A program made the translations under genes and the position numbers. The notes below the pieces were generated by a model. It was not told the origin of the DNA and did no database searches. It was given only the letters and a program-made list of their open reading frames with translations. Positions 22,629 to 35,480 of a stretch of 64,000 bases of DNA are shown piece after piece. Source of the DNA: Cristatella mucedo (lineage: Eukaryota > Bryozoa > Phylactolaemata > Cristatellidae); NCBI GenBank assembly GCA_009760855.2, contig WPIO01000020.1:2795501-2859500 (forward strand). The letters are read 5' to 3'. How positions within the stretch are numbered: position 1 is the stretch's first letter; every line of letters starts with the position of its first letter.

Positions 22629-24294
22629 CGTTTCCGCTCTGATTTCTAACTTTAGCACATTCATCCAGGAGGCTTCGGTCGTCGATGGTATCTGTCCGCA
22701 TGTATTATCAGGCAGCAGGGCCATCTCCGCACTCTTTTTTCTCTCTCCTTTTCTAGCGTTGCACGTCCTGATATTAATATTACCTGATATTAGCAAAACT
22801 TGATGGCACGAAACTGTATATGCATTGCCAAGGTAACATGTTAGCTGCCTGTAAGAAGCCAATTGATACGGCATTTAACGAGGCGATTGAGCCATTTGCT
22901 GACTTATATGGCAATAGTAAGTAGCTAATCTTACACCCGAACCTACCAAACAAATTTATTTTAGTATCTTAAGAAAGTACGGACAGTTTTAGGTGAGCTG
23001 CTTTGACAATTTTAGCTGGTGTGATTGATGGTAGTCCTAAAAACTCTTGTTATTGATTAGAAGATGATAGCTATACAACAGTTTCAATAAAAATAAATAA
23101 TAGTCAATAAAACCGTCAATGATTTTAACATTGATTTTATTGACGTTCTAGCATTTGTGACCGGTGAAGTGAGCTAAAAGGCTTTAAAAAAGGCTTCAGT
23201 GGGGTATTGCTAGGCCTAATATATCTCTCATTTCACCCCAACCTGCATATCACAGTTGCCTTAGTCCCGCAATTCCTAGATGTTTCACCCTCCTCTACAT
23301 GAGATGTAAAAAAGCTCGTGCTTCTCGTAAAGATCATTTTTAACAACGCCTGAAAAGACCAGAGGTAATCGCAGGCCAACATGAAAGCTAATGGTACGGC
23401 TAAAGGCAAAACTACTTGCAGTTCATGTTTGACAAGTTGGCTGTTTAGGTTCCTGCCGGGAAGTATTTGGTCAGCAGCAACTACTCGAAGCCCTTCAAAT
23501 TTTGTCATTGAGGTTAAATGTGCGAGGAAGGTTGAATTATGGAAGAAAATTGAGATTATTTTGAGAGTTTGCATCAAGTCCTAATGGCTGAAGACGGTTT
23601 TTATTTAAGCACACCAAGTAGTGTTGATATGCTGTGCTGAAGATTGAGTCGTTGACAACTCATCCAGTGCCTCAAACCTTTAGCTTAATGCACGATTTGC
23701 AGGAAATTCCTATAAAATTGGTGATACTGCGGCTGAAGGACACAATCACCAAGTGCTAGGTTTGTTGCTGAATACCTCAGATCTTGAAAAGAGTTCCGGG
23801 TCACTCTCCTTTTTCTTGTGTATCCAGCAATTTGAAGGAAGAACGTGTAAGGCTACCTCCAGCCTTATGGGAAATGAGATACTTTAGCGCCCAGGCCATT
23901 CTTCATCCAGAGTGGTTTTCAGCGATATCCAAATAAAAAAGAAGAGTGCATGAGTAATAGATCCTATACCTTTTATCAATTCAAATAATAAGCTGCGAAT
24001 ACGTGTTTCACTAAATGTCATCCATGCCAATTAGATTACAGTAGACGATAGGTTGGCTTCACAAAGCCAATGGTTCCATCCCTGTCCGAGATTACTTTCA
24101 AATCTGTTTAACCTTGCGGGATTGTTGATATTGAGTGACCTGTTTCTATTTATAATGACTTCTTGACTGAAAAAGAAACTTTTCTTACAGGTGCAAGAAG
24201 AACCAGAGGAGGATAGTTGAGGACCAAGAGAATAAAAACTTGTACCGTCAAGGAAGAGCAATATAGTAATATTTTTACGTCATGGAAGACGTTA
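22629..24294. other. Unassigned stretch
   Basis: No recognised gene. The longest frame (114 codons, 23233-23577 minus) has no known motif. A hairpin-forming segment lies at 23103-23144. Confidence 0.4.
23103..23144. repeat. Inverted repeat (hairpin)
   Basis: gtcaataaaa ... tcaatg pairs with cattga ... ttttattgac around a seven-base loop; three extra bases bulge from the left arm. Confidence 0.7.
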
Positions 24295-24299
24295 GAGCA

Positions 24300-25055
24300 A
24301 ATAAGGAGGAGGATGAGAAGGGGAAGAGGAAGAGAAAGACGAGGAGAAGGAGAAGGAGAAGGAGAAGAAGGAGAAAGAGAAGGAGAACGAGAAGGAGAAA
24401 GAGGAGAAGGAGAAGGGGAAGGAGAAGGAGAAGGAGAAGGAGAAGGAGAAGGAGAAGGAGAAGGAGAAGGAGGAGAAGGAGAAGGAGAAAGAGGAGAAGG
24501 AGAAGGGGAAGAGGAAGAGAAAGACGAGGAGAAGGAGAAGGAGAAGAAGGAGAAAGAGAAGGAGAAGGAGAAGGAGAAGGAGAAGGAGAAGGAGAAGGAG
24601 AAGGAGAAGGAGAGGAGGAGAAGGAGAAGGAGAAGGAGAAGGAGAAGGAGGAGAAGGAGAAGGAGGAGGAGAAGGAGAAGGAGAAGGAGAAGGAGGAGAA
24701 AGAGAAGGAGAAGGAGAAGGAGAAGGAGAAGGAGAAGGAGAAGGAGAAGGAGGAGAAGGAGAAGGAGAAAGAGGAGAAGGAGAAGGAGAAGGAGAAGGAG
24801 AAGGAGGAGAAGGAGAAGAAGAAGGAGAAGGAGAAGAAGGAAAGGAAGAGAAAGAGGAGGAGAAGGAGAAGGAGAAGAAGAAGGAGAAGGAGAAGGAGAA
24901 GGAGAAGGAGAAGGAGAAGGAGAAGGAGAAGGAGAAGGAGAAGGAGAAGAAGGAGAAGGAGAAGGAGAAGGAGAAGAAGGAGAAGGAGAAGGAGAAGGAG
25001 AAGGAGAAGGAGAAGGAGGAGAAAGAGAAGGAGAAAGAGAATGAGAAGAAGTACG
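24300..25055 (+). repeat. Giant purine tract, (GGAGAA)n-type microsatellite
   Basis: About 750 bp of ggagaa/gagaag units, almost entirely purine on the plus strand, with rare C or T. It can form triplex (H-DNA) and stalls polymerases. All three plus frames and one minus frame are open only because of composition (Lys/Glu/Arg/Gly on plus, Ser/Phe/Leu/Pro on minus), so the 275-309 codon frames are not genes. Confidence 0.97.
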
Positions 25056-26097
25056 ATAAAAAGGAGGAGGAGAAGATGGCGGTGGCTGAAACGCCTTGAA
25101 AATTTAATGAGCTGCGAACCAAGTAAATGGCAGCAAGCCTTACTGAAAAAAACTGTTGAAACTGTTGTTGTGAACTGTTTTCATCCCTTACTAAGGACGA
25201 GAGTGACTTAATACCTTGAATTTAAAAAATCCCGCTGTCACGTTTTTACAAGCTTCGATGGCCTCAAGATATTTTTTCTGGAGCCCTTTTAAAAAATGTC
25301 TCCCTAGTATAGCCTAATAAGAAACTAAATCAAAGCGAAATTAACCGGTTTAGGAAATTGCTCCAAATTATGGATAGGGAGCAATTAAATAATTAACCGC
25401 GAAATATGTCTTCTGATTAAGACTGTTGACCTCTAGGCACTTATCAAAAAGGATAAACTAGATTAGAATATTTTGGGTCAAAATAATACAGGTTTGATCA
25501 CTCAAGTACTGCAGCGAGGGAAACTCCAGCTCTCACCCTACTCCTTACAAGCGTCGTTACAGCTCTGATATATAAACGTTATGATACGCTAAAAAGGGTA
25601 TGACTCGTGACTGGAAAACTCTTAATTATCCGTCATTATTTAGCAATCTCAGTTCCAGACGGAATAAAAAAAATATATAACTATGATAGGACTAACAGAA
25701 GTGTAATGTCATCCCATTCACCTTTCAAAACGGCAATTCACAAGGTTCTGCAGTTAATACACGATATATTGGTTGGCACTAAAAAGTGTGGATAATCAAA
25801 GCATCAACAGCACTTAGGGCAAGCGCTACTACAACGGCACATAGAGCATTCACGCAGAAATGAAGACCACTGGAGCTTGAGTGTCGCGACGGGGGCGGCT
25901 GCTCGAAGAATCTTCAATTAGGAGCATGAGCACACCACGACCGTGAGAGCAAAGCGACACACATCAAGTCTTAATGTAATTAGCTCTTAAAGCACGCACA
26001 TTCCTGCACACAGAACACTGGGCTTCTCCTTCAAGTACGCAAGTAGAATGTCAAAGCAGAGGCTTTAAAGCCCTGCATTGAGCACCGAATGAAAACT
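25056..26097. other. Unassigned stretch
   Basis: No gene or repeat recognised. Confidence 0.4.
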
Positions 26098-26255
26098 GGT
26101 TTCGATAGCTTAATCGTTAGAGCGTTGGATCGGCAGCCACGAGATTATGGGATCATTTCCCATTCGAATCAAGCTGTTTCTCGGTGCCCAGTTGCACGGT
26201 ATATGGCCAACGGTTGCTCTATATTTTAAATTGCACACTAGGAATCTAATTGCAT
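26098..26255 (+). mobile_element. tRNA-derived SINE, diverged
   Basis: Head with tagcttaatcg (A box, 26106-26116) and cattcgaatc (B box, near 26161). The body is worn but ends in gttgctctatattttaaatt, comparable to the other copies. Confidence 0.55.
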
Positions 26256-27528
26256 TACGCATGAATAGTGCCGTGCGAGCAGATTGACGTCAACGTCAGT
26301 ATCATTGCAATCTATAGACGAGACTTGATTACTTTCGGAGCAGCATTCCCAAGTAAATTAGTAGCTATAGCTACAGTTTATTTAGAATTAACTTATTAAA
26401 GTCAGTTACAGATGTCGTACATGCAATCTGTATTTATATGTTATTTGCCCAATCTGTTCATTAATTCATCATAAAACAAAAAGTATCAGAAGCATGCCAG
26501 ATCAGTTATGCATCTATCATCTTGCAAACTTTCCTTAGCGCAACCTTCTAACCAAAATCATAGTGTGAAGTTTCTCGATCAATGATAGGCACTCAATTAG
26601 CAATAATACTTATTCACGATGCATAGCCAAGACTCTTTTTCTCATGTAGACCATACTGTGGATGCCTATCTTGCTTCCATGTTTTGAAATGCATAGTTTG
26701 AGGACGATCCTGTTATGAATACAATTATGGTTCCTGAGGCTTCCAGCTCTGCTGCTCAGCTGCATGAACGTAAGTGACGTAGCTAAAACGCCCTGCCTAT
26801 TAAATGCTACTTGGTGGATAAAGCGTCCAAGCTGGCTACTGCCTCGTACTAGCGAGACTTGGATTTGCGGCCGAAATACAAGCTATCTAGTTCGGTACCG
26901 ATTGCAGACAAGTGAGAGGACATTTTTTTAGGATCTCACAATACAATTAGAGAGCAGCGATGGGTTCAGCACTACATCACAAGCAATAGTTTTCTCAAGA
27001 CCTTATCTGAGTCTAAACGTTGACTGTGAAGCTCTGGCAAATGCAGCAATGGGAATTACAGTGCATTGCTACATTAAATTAGCCGTGCATTCATCCAGAT
27101 AGTTGTGGTACCACAAACGAACGCAATGAGCAGAAAATAATCATGAGCCGATTTGCAAAGTTGGCAATAAGGTAAAGGAACGTCTGAACAACGTTGCCTC
27201 GCTTTGATCATAGATTTAATGGCAACCAACATTCAATGAGTAATGAACCAGGTAAATAAAATTCTGTCTGAATTCCAAGAATGTCAATGCAAAATTTGCG
27301 TTTGTAGCTACACTACAGTGGCAGAGTTTACTGAAAACCCTCATGCTGGTTTGAGCTGCTGTTTTTTTGCGGGTTCCCAATTTGTCATCTACAAACAAAG
27401 AAATACTCTAGCACCTAGTACTTTATCTGGACTACGATACGTCATCTCAAATGCAATATAGAACTATAGAATGGCGAGGGGTGCCATTATCGTTCCACTT
27501 GCGAGTTATATTATGAGCAAACGCAAAT
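26256..27528. other. Unassigned stretch
   Basis: AT-rich; no recognised gene. The short frame at 27243-27461 (+) has no known motif. Confidence 0.4.
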
Positions 27529-27692
27529 GATTTGGCTGACTTGACAGCATCATTTTTATAGCAACAGAAAAGACAAAACGTCAATAACCACCGCTTACAG
27601 TGATCAATATAAAATGGCCCACTTTAGGGCTCGAACCCACGACCTGAGTAATGAAGAGCGAGCCTTTCACCCCTGGGCTAGGACTCAACCCA
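27529..27692 (-). mobile_element. tRNA-derived SINE (body family 1), minus strand
   Basis: On the minus strand, a head with B box gggttcgagccc (27627-27638) is followed by the body ctgtaagcggtggttattga, cttttctgttgctataaaaa and gctgtcaagtcagcc. It lies head to head with the next SINE, 38 bp away. Confidence 0.8.
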
Positions 27693-27730
27693 TACAATCT
27701 TTGCTAACTCTCGAAAGCTACTCACTGGTG

Positions 27731-27905
27731 AGCTGTGATGGCACACTAGGTAGGGTGGTTGCTTTTAACGATCTCAGTCCCGAGGTCATAGTTTCGTATT
27801 CTACCGCGGGCGATATCTTATCGCCACCAAAAGCAATGGTGATGGCCATAAAGGCTCTTCTGTCGCTATGCAGAAAGATGCTGTTAAATCAGCTTGTATT
27901 TTTGT
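27731..27905 (+). mobile_element. tRNA-derived SINE (body family 1), plus strand
   Basis: Head gatggcacactaggtagggt, worn B box (agtttcgtattct), then body agcaatggtgatggccataa, ggctcttctgtcgctatgca and gctgttaaatcagc. Closest match in the window is the SINE at 14031. Confidence 0.8.
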
Positions 27906-28283
27906 AGTCAAACAACGGAAATCGTATCACTACAGTTGGCCGCTCGGTTTTCATAAGTTCCCTAATTGAAAAACCGATGTACATTACACAGCATTACACT
28001 CTGCCTGGCTTTTCAAGAAATAAACTTTCTAAGCATTTTCTATTTCAATAATGCATTGAATTAATTAGATTAAAAAATCCTCACCTCTCTTACATATGAG
28101 TGCCGGCCAGCCTTGCTTACGGTGTTTCCTTCGTAGATAACTTTTTGGCTCATGCAACCGGATCGAATTCTCAACTGGGAGTATAAAATAACGTTAAAAA
28201 GAGGCTAAAATTAATATCTAAAAATCCATCCTTAATTACACTAAAAATATCAAAATACTATTATCTAAACATCGAGATAAAAT

Positions 28284-28821
28284 AGTAATAATAATAATAA
28301 TGATAATAATAATAATAATTCACTTGATAAAGCGCCCTCAGAGAACTTAATCTCTCTCTAGGCGCTTTACATTTGCTGTAAAGTGAAATGCAATTGAATG
28401 GTAAGTAAAATCATGCTTGAAAAAACTGAATAATATGGTTAGGGGTGACATGCACAGGGTCAGAATACAAATGTGATTAGTGGCAGCATGCAAAGTGTCA
28501 GCACGCATAAGCACATGAAGGACGAATCACGGGGACCCACTAAATGCTGTCCTAAATAGGTGTGTTTTTAGGTTCCTTTTAAATGTGGTCAGGTCAGGGG
28601 ATGTTCTGACGCAGGTCGGGAGGGAGTTCCAGGCTTTGGGAGCATATGAACTAAATGCACGGTCTCCAAAGGATTTGAGGTTTGTATGAGGTATTTCTAG
28701 ACTGTTGGATTCCGAAAAGCGGGTGGTACGATGCTTGGCCTGATGGGGTAGTATATCTGACAGATAGGCTGGAGCCACAGAATGAAGGGACCTAAAAGTT
28801 AGCGACAAAACCTTGAAGTCA
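28284..28821 (-). mobile_element. LINE-A copy, 5'-truncated, well preserved
   Basis: Tail (ATT)n at 28284-28320, stem-loop at 28325-28375, 3' UTR, then C-terminal coding open from 28808 to 28527 on the minus strand (SFGDRAFSSYAPKAWNSLP block and LKTHLFRTAFSG end). The element stops abruptly at 28821. Confidence 0.9.
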
Positions 28822-28837
28822 ATAAAATATAGGCCGT

Positions 28838-28960
28838 CCTGGCTGCCTTCCGGTTATTACTGTGGCTGATTCTTAGTACCAGGGTTTGAATCCGAATGAC
28901 GGAGGAATTTTTCCCTCTCAGGGTAGTAAGCTGTGTCTACTTGGAAACTGAAGTGACTTT
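28838..28960 (+). mobile_element. tRNA-like SINE fragment between two LINE-A copies
   Basis: Contains a good B box (gggtttgaatcc, 28883-28894) and a weak A-box region upstream. The body does not clearly match family 1, so this may be another SINE family or a worn copy. Confidence 0.4.
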
Positions 28961-29011
28961 AAACCTTCTGTCCTGGAAATATCTTTTCTTGGATCGCTGA
29001 GGTAGGAAAAA

Positions 29012-29780
29012 CTCAGCTACATAATATTTATAAAATTCGGGCTTGTTTTGACAGGGATGCAACATCTAAATTGATAAATGCATTTGTGACATCCTGTTAC
29101 GACTTCTATAACTCACTGCTAGCTGGTCTACCGGTATTTTCACTAAGGCAATTGCAGTTGATGCAAAACTCTGCAGCTAGACTTATCTGTCGTGACCGTT
29201 GCAGTTGCCAAATCACATCACTTCAATCTGACCTGGCCGCCATTCAAGCCACACATCGACGTCAAGATTTCTTGCACTCACTTTAAAGTTTCTTTATTCT
29301 ATGGCTACTGCTTCCGTATCAGATCCACTCCCACACCAGGCTAAGCATTCGAATATCATTTTTTCGGAATATAATCGTTTACATATGCATCGTACAAACC
29401 ACAAGTCTTTTGGAGACCGTACCTTCAGTTTGTATGCTCCGAAAGCCTGGAAATCATTTCCCACTGGCTTTCCGACATCTCCTTACTTGACCACATTCAA
29501 AAAGAAAATTAAAACGCATCTATTTATCGCAGCATACAGTGGGCCCATGTGATTCGTCCGTTTTGTCCTTATTCGTGCTGACACCGTACATGCTGTCACT
29601 AACGAGCTAACCCTATGCGTGTCACCTCTAACCATAATGTGTTTGCTGTCATCAAGCACGCTCCAATTAATCATTCGATCGTGCTTCCTTTGTAGCATAT
29701 ATAAAGTGCCTTAAACAAAAATGAGTTCTCGGAGGGCGCTATAATAAATGCAGTAACATTATTTTTGTTATTATCATAAT
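29012..29780 (+). mobile_element. LINE-A copy, 5'-truncated
   Basis: From the IRAC block (29034) through the C-terminal domain (MQNSAARLICRDRCSC at 29160) and SFGDRTFSLYAPKAW (29407) to the 3' UTR, a diverged stem-loop (aaagtgcc ... gggcgctata) and TTATT tail. The C-terminal reading is split into two frames by a frameshift near 29290. Confidence 0.88.
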
Positions 29781-32700
29781 TACCAAAGAAAAGACTATCA
29801 ATCATAATTTGACAAGTTACTTGATTCAGGGTATCTGATTTATGTTTAGTAGAAATACAAAATTTGGCTAATAAAAAGATTACAAGATTCGTAAATTTCA
29901 GAAAGGAGCATACTCTAGATCAAGTGATCAGTTTCATCACACGATAAATGCATTAGATTAGGCAAGAGTATCTAAGAGGAAGTAAGTAAGAGACCTGCAA
30001 AAAGTATTTAATAACTAAGTGATCGGCTTCAGGAAGTTACTCTGTGTAGAAATGAGTGCATTTGCGCTGAGGTGACTCTTATTAAGCTTGTAAAGGTTTT
30101 CCTGAGCGGTGCAAAATCGATTCACGCAGCCGGCCGATCGTGGGGAAGTGCAAAGAGCTGCATTATTAGATCTTTCTGGGTGATTTATATTGCTAAACCT
30201 TCACTACACTACTCCACTGGCATTTCGCTTTATTATTAGTACAAGTGCCACGGTATTTTTACCTTCTGAGAATTATTTTTTAAGTATGATCTCAAGAATT
30301 TTCTTATCTACTACTAGCCTACTGAGCATTGAATAGTGCCTTTTCGAGGCTGTTCAATTATCTTACTGATTACTGCCAAGCAAACTGTGAATAAATAAAA
30401 CTGCGCCCCTTTGAGATGTTGCCTAAATGCGGACTATGCGCAACGCGGTACCGAGCTAGCTGAGAGTATTCGTGCATTATCCTGCACCGACAGTGCCAAT
30501 ATATCGGGCTATAAGCTTTTTTCGTCAGCGGCGAAGGAGTGCTAGAGCTAGCAGAGCCTAATTACTGCCTCTCATAGAAAACTCTACTCTACATTGCATT
30601 AGTAAGCGCCCTGATATATGCTGCTTGAATTATAGTGCTTCGGCATGTGTGGAGCGGCCACTAATCCAGTACTTAACCTTGCATGGCTACTAGAGCGTGT
30701 TTTATCTACATTATCACTACAGCAGCGCCGACGATAAGCACTCATGTTTGCAATGGGAATCGTGAAGAATTAAATTATCAGGGTTCCGGGCGAAGTGCAT
30801 CTGAGCGGTAAAAGTGCGCCTCGCGAGTTAAAAGTCGTTGTAAAACTAATGCTGCTGCCCATTTCTCAGAAGCCTCAGAAGCCGCACTCAAAGTAGTTTT
30901 TCATTTTCCTTTGACTTCACGCTCTCAAGCTCTGGCTTCAGGTAGATGTTCAAGACAGAGACCTATCAGCCGGCATAGCTCTGACGGTGCCCTTATTTGC
31001 ATGACTTGCCGATAGTGCAACCGATAGGATTGCGAGACACGAGAAGCTCAGCAGGCGAGCTACGTCGAAGTAGAGACAGACGCTTCTCCTTTTTTACTCG
31101 TACGTCCTAGAGTACGTTGCCCGTTGCCGAGATGGCTACATATTCAACTCTCGATTCTGGCGAGTCCCCGCCCCGACGCTTTTCGTTGTTAATTCTTTCC
31201 TTTTTATTTGGTCAACTTCGTCGCAGTATTGCAATGCATCTCTCTTCCTTCACGTCTTTACATTTTGCATGGTATAAAGGCAGAATTGGCTTGCATTGTG
31301 CACGTACAATTTTTTGGCTTCGAGTAGGCCACACAAACGCTGCCATGTAATTAACATCCGCTCAAGTTCTTGACTGTGTGAACTTTAAGACTAAGACAAT
31401 ACAAAGGCATAAGCAGGGACTATCGGGGACTGACCTCTACCCCCCAAAGACTGGCTGAAAGGGCGAGGCTGGGCTACTCTAACCGAAATTACAGGTTGGC
31501 CCTTTCCATTGCCTACCCGGCTTCCACGAGAGTACTTGCTAGGTAAGAATGAGGCTGTAGGGGCTTCTCTGGTGGGGAGGACCTGTCACGCAGCTTTCGG
31601 CGCATGCAAGCTGTTTATCTGGTGTGAGCTTACCATTTTCTCTCCCGCATGGGGCTAAAATAACGCAGGTGCGTCGCGCATCAGTCGTGCATTCACCCGA
31701 GCCGCACTTCTTCTTTGGTTTCCAGAGGGTTCTTTGTTACATTTTTAATAGAAGGAACTATTTTTAGAGTTGAAAAAGGGTAATCATATAAGATTCATAC
31801 GAGACCAGTAGAGTGGTGCTTTCAGCAAATTTTGTCAGGACTATCATATTGATTTGCGTATATCCTCGTAGAAGCAATAAGTGGATCCAACGAGTTTGTT
31901 CGTGCCTTGTTTTAAGACGAGTGGCCAGCGAACGGAGCTCCAGTGAATCTAAACATGGGAGTTAACACGTTTCTAGAGTTTAGGATAGGATTTTCAGAGA
32001 GTGTGCCATTGGCAACGGGTTCGACATGTTTTTCCAAAACGATTGAACACAATTTTTGGACAGGGTTACACAAGCCTAAGGGGCATATTATAGCCGGCAC
32101 GCAGTCACGAACCCTGCAGACTGGGCACTGTCTCTTTTTAGACTGCCATGAAAATGCTTTTGGATGGCGGCATTAGATGCTGATGTTCGAACTTTCTTAA
32201 ACGAGTTGTGTCAATATTTTAGAGAAGCCGAAAAGCCGTCAACTGTGAAGCTTCTTCGGCGGGAAAAACCGAAGTCTACTTCGCAAAATGCAATATCTCC
32301 TACTTAAACGGCCTGTCTCACGAGGAGCTCGACACAGTAGGCATAAGAAACTCGCTAAATACTAAATGTTCACGCGTGCGATGCATCTTCTGAGTTACTA
32401 CGGCGTCCCAAGTTGGTCTGCGGGTGACGGGAAAAAGGCTTCCACGTGAGCTCCTTACATTGCTCATCTGCGATTACCTACGGGTACTGATGACAGCAGC
32501 AGCTATGGATGTTAACACTAAATCAAGTCATTCCTAGTTGCCTTAGCACGCAGCCCAGTTATAGCAAATGGAGGAGCAACTATTGAGCCGCTAGGCCCTT
32601 TGCTCAAAAGCCTGAATACCCTTCCCGTGCTGCGTTCACCATATCCTTGATTCAACAATGCTATTATAAAAAATAAATAAATCATGGATTAAAAACTCGA

Positions 32701-33135
32701 CATCGTTGTCTTAGCTGGACACCTAGTGAGGCCGCAAGGCAACTGCTCGAAGCTTCCTGCAAGCGATAACCACTAACATGTTTTATCCAGCACAGATAAA
32801 TCCCATATAAAGCTAACCGGCTCAATTCGATACCTGCGCTTAGCTGTACCTCAAAAAGATTTCCAACTGCAAGCTGTTAAAAAATTCCCGATCAAGCCAA
32901 TATCCAACGACTCAGTTAATCGGATTACTAATGCCTATTATCCGAGGGAATTATTATGTGCCATGACGAATATAACTTCCCAAAACCATGAAAATTGATC
33001 TATAGTGCCCAATTCAGTCAGCGACCGAGTCAAGTTAAGACTCAATGGAAATCCCAAACACCAAAATGCTATCTGCTCCCATATTTTTTTTATTACTTTG
33101 TCTTGACATTGTAGATAAAAAAAAACACAAAGATA
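29781..33135. other. Long unassigned stretch
   Basis: More than 3 kb without a recognised gene or repeat. Frames are short (maximum 77 codons). A tRNA-like word near 30800 (ctgagcggtaaaagtgcgcc) is too weak to call. Introns or intergenic DNA would both fit. Confidence 0.4.
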
Positions 33136-33186
33136 TCCATTGCGAGATGAGTAGAGCGCTTGCCACTAGGCCATCCGCCTAAGAGA
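33136..33186 (-). mobile_element. tRNA-like head fragment
   Basis: On the minus strand, ggcggatggcctagtggcaa carries an exact A-box fit (tggcctagtgg), followed by the expected tRNA D-arm/anticodon spacing, but no B box. Probably the truncated head of a tRNA-derived SINE. Confidence 0.4.
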
Positions 33187-33204
33187 ATCGCCAGGAATGG
33201 CTGT

Positions 33205-33302
33205 TCATTTGGTCGAGCTTTCTCCACAGCACCTGTAAAGTGCCTAGAAAGAGATTCAATTCTCAGAGGGCGCTATTCAAATACAGTATTCTTATTGTTA
33301 AC
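33205..33302 (+). mobile_element. LINE-A tail-only fragment
   Basis: About 100 bp: terminal 3' UTR, stem-loop (taaagtgcctagaaagagat ... gagggcgcta) and a short tail. No coding part. Confidence 0.8.
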
Positions 33303-33669
33303 AGCTTTGATTACTCACCGTGGTTGGTTGCTATCCGTGTTTCCGAAGATTCTTGCGTCAAGTACTCGTTTCGCCAGGGTACGTCCAGGGCTATCATTGC
33401 TCATGTGAATCCTTATAATCTATCCTAAAGCTACCTAACTCGTGACGGCTTATTAAGTGTCCCAGATTCTCGCAGCTGTCGCAGTGAATAACATGGCACC
33501 ACAGCCACGCGTGAATTCACACACAAAAGAACGCACAAAACAAATTTGGCCATATGATAAAAGGCGAGACAAACTAACACCGTCGCAGATCAAGCGCTTT
33601 GAAAGAATTTGAATGCGACCACTGAAAGCCCCGCCTAGCAATTACGCCAGTAGGCGTGCAACCCACTCA

Positions 33670-35480
33670 TTCGAATTCATCGCCCCTCACATATAGACAG
33701 TCGTCGATCGCTGTGCCGCCGTTCTTCGTTTCGATCTACGGAGGCCTTCACCTTTAGTATCCTGGATATGCTGAGTATCACCTGCTGCCACTCCACGGTA
33801 CTGACCAGTACCAATTTTGTCGTCATTGCCGTAAGACTCAAGTCGTCGCCATCGCCTGAACTGTCTAAATCAATGGTTTGCGCACCACTGATCCACTTGA
33901 AATGACCGAACAGGCCCGTGGTATTTCCACAATCAATTAGCATGTGGGATTTCAGGTTTCGCTCGCATTGAAGAGCAAATGCGAAAATTCACACCTGAAA
34001 GTCAACACTCAACAAAATGTAAACCTTCCCAGAGGCTTAATAGCTTGTTTGCGAGTCCCTTCTTTCCGAGAGGGCTATTTAGTCATACAATAACATCCGA
34101 TTGCAGCCCAAATTAACATGTTTTTGGATCTACGCGGTGCTTTAATTCATCTGCAGAGACCGCTAAGTTTTTCCCTTACCTGATCGTTAATGTCTAAAAG
34201 AAGTTCGTTCATGCCTTGTCTCGTGACATACTCGGGAACACCAACAGCTGGCTGCTCAAAAGGTGGCGTTATTGTCAGCAGATCTACCGGTAACCTCAGT
34301 TCCATACCCAGAACCAATCTGAAAGTCAAACCTGTTAAATCATGAGCTTCTCACAGATATCGTCAGAAAAGGCGGCAAAACAGATTCCACTCGTCTCGCT
34401 TTGTGCTATAGAATTCTGCAACAAATACCGTGTGCCATCGAACGATTACAGCGCTCTACCATACCATCCTACTGTGGATGTAAGTGCTTTGTCCACATTT
34501 TAGGGATAGCAAATAGCTTGCAGCACTTGGCGAATACTGGCTGATTCAAAATACCTGCCCTTGTCCGAATATAAATTCGTCAGGCGTGCCAATACGTTGA
34601 AAGAAATCGCATGCAACATCGACAACGGCGGTGACCTTCTGGTCACAAATCACTTAGGCTTCAGGCCACTTGGTAAAGTAATTAATCAAGACACCGATAT
34701 ACTTGATGCCATGCTTAGTGAGAGTGAAAGGTCCAGCCATATCAACAGCTACTCGTTCCATCGGAGCCCCTACATGTAAAGCTACTATCTTGCCCTAGGT
34801 TGCCCGGGGCAGCCTTCTCGGCAAAGTATGATGATTCAGAGTCATCTTCACTCCTAGGAGTCCAACCATAGGCTCATTGTTCGCTTGATTATTAACTGTA
34901 GGCATATCCTTCCTAAGCATAACGATTAGCCAAGTTTTCATCTGGCCATTTGGCGATATCCACTTCCGCTGCAGCACTTCTCGATGAAGTCTCAGCACGT
35001 TCCATTGCGACCAGTCATACTTTGTGGCTTTGCTATGCGGAGAGACATTCTCCCATGATGGGCGCGACCTGCTTTCTCACAACCATTGCATCAGTGGCTG
35101 CAGGTATTTGTCCTCAATGAGCTTATGCACCCTTTCTCCCGAGGCCTCTGCATCTTCTTCAAACCTAATCTGGTGGCATCCAGCAATACGTTAATCTCTT
35201 TCCTTACTGGCACAATGCCTGCACTCACACACCTCCAGGTCTGCGTCTCAAGCTGCCGGCGTTCTGGCGAGCCGCTCCAGCTCTATGCTGTATCTCGTAA
35301 TCAAATTGGTCTAATTTTCCAACCCTCCGAAAGGCTGACCCTCTGGGTCTGTCAGGGTGGGAAGCCATTTCACAGCTGCATGGTCAGTCCGGATCGTGAA
35401 ACTAGCCCAATAAAGGTACAGATTAAAATATTTCCCAAACTTTTTATAATGGCTGGACATTCCTTCCTCGTAACAATAAT
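33670..35480 (-). pseudogene. Ty3/gypsy pol relic: RNase H, integrase and C-terminal end
   Basis: Read on the minus strand from the high end. An RNase H end carries RTDHAAVKWLPTLTDPEGQP near 35340-35400. The integrase core carries GAPMERVAVDMAGPFTLTKH at about 34720-34775 and YIGVLINYFTKWPEA downstream. A VERCNRS block (usually VERFNRT) lies near 34445, and LVLGMELRLPVDLL near 34290-34330. A diverged integrase C-terminal part (LKSHMLIDCGN, equivalent to the usual KPKVVHxDRLKPY) lies near 33930-33960. An acidic tail frame (33943-33677) follows. The HHCC finger is not clear. Stops and frameshifts are frequent, so it is inactive. RT, gag and LTRs were not found. Confidence 0.78.

Noticed and set aside
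24217-25211. Frames of 275-309 codons on the plus strand and 276 on the minus strand
   Set aside because: They are translations of the purine microsatellite: only Lys/Arg/Glu/Gly on one strand and Ser/Phe/Leu/Pro on the other.
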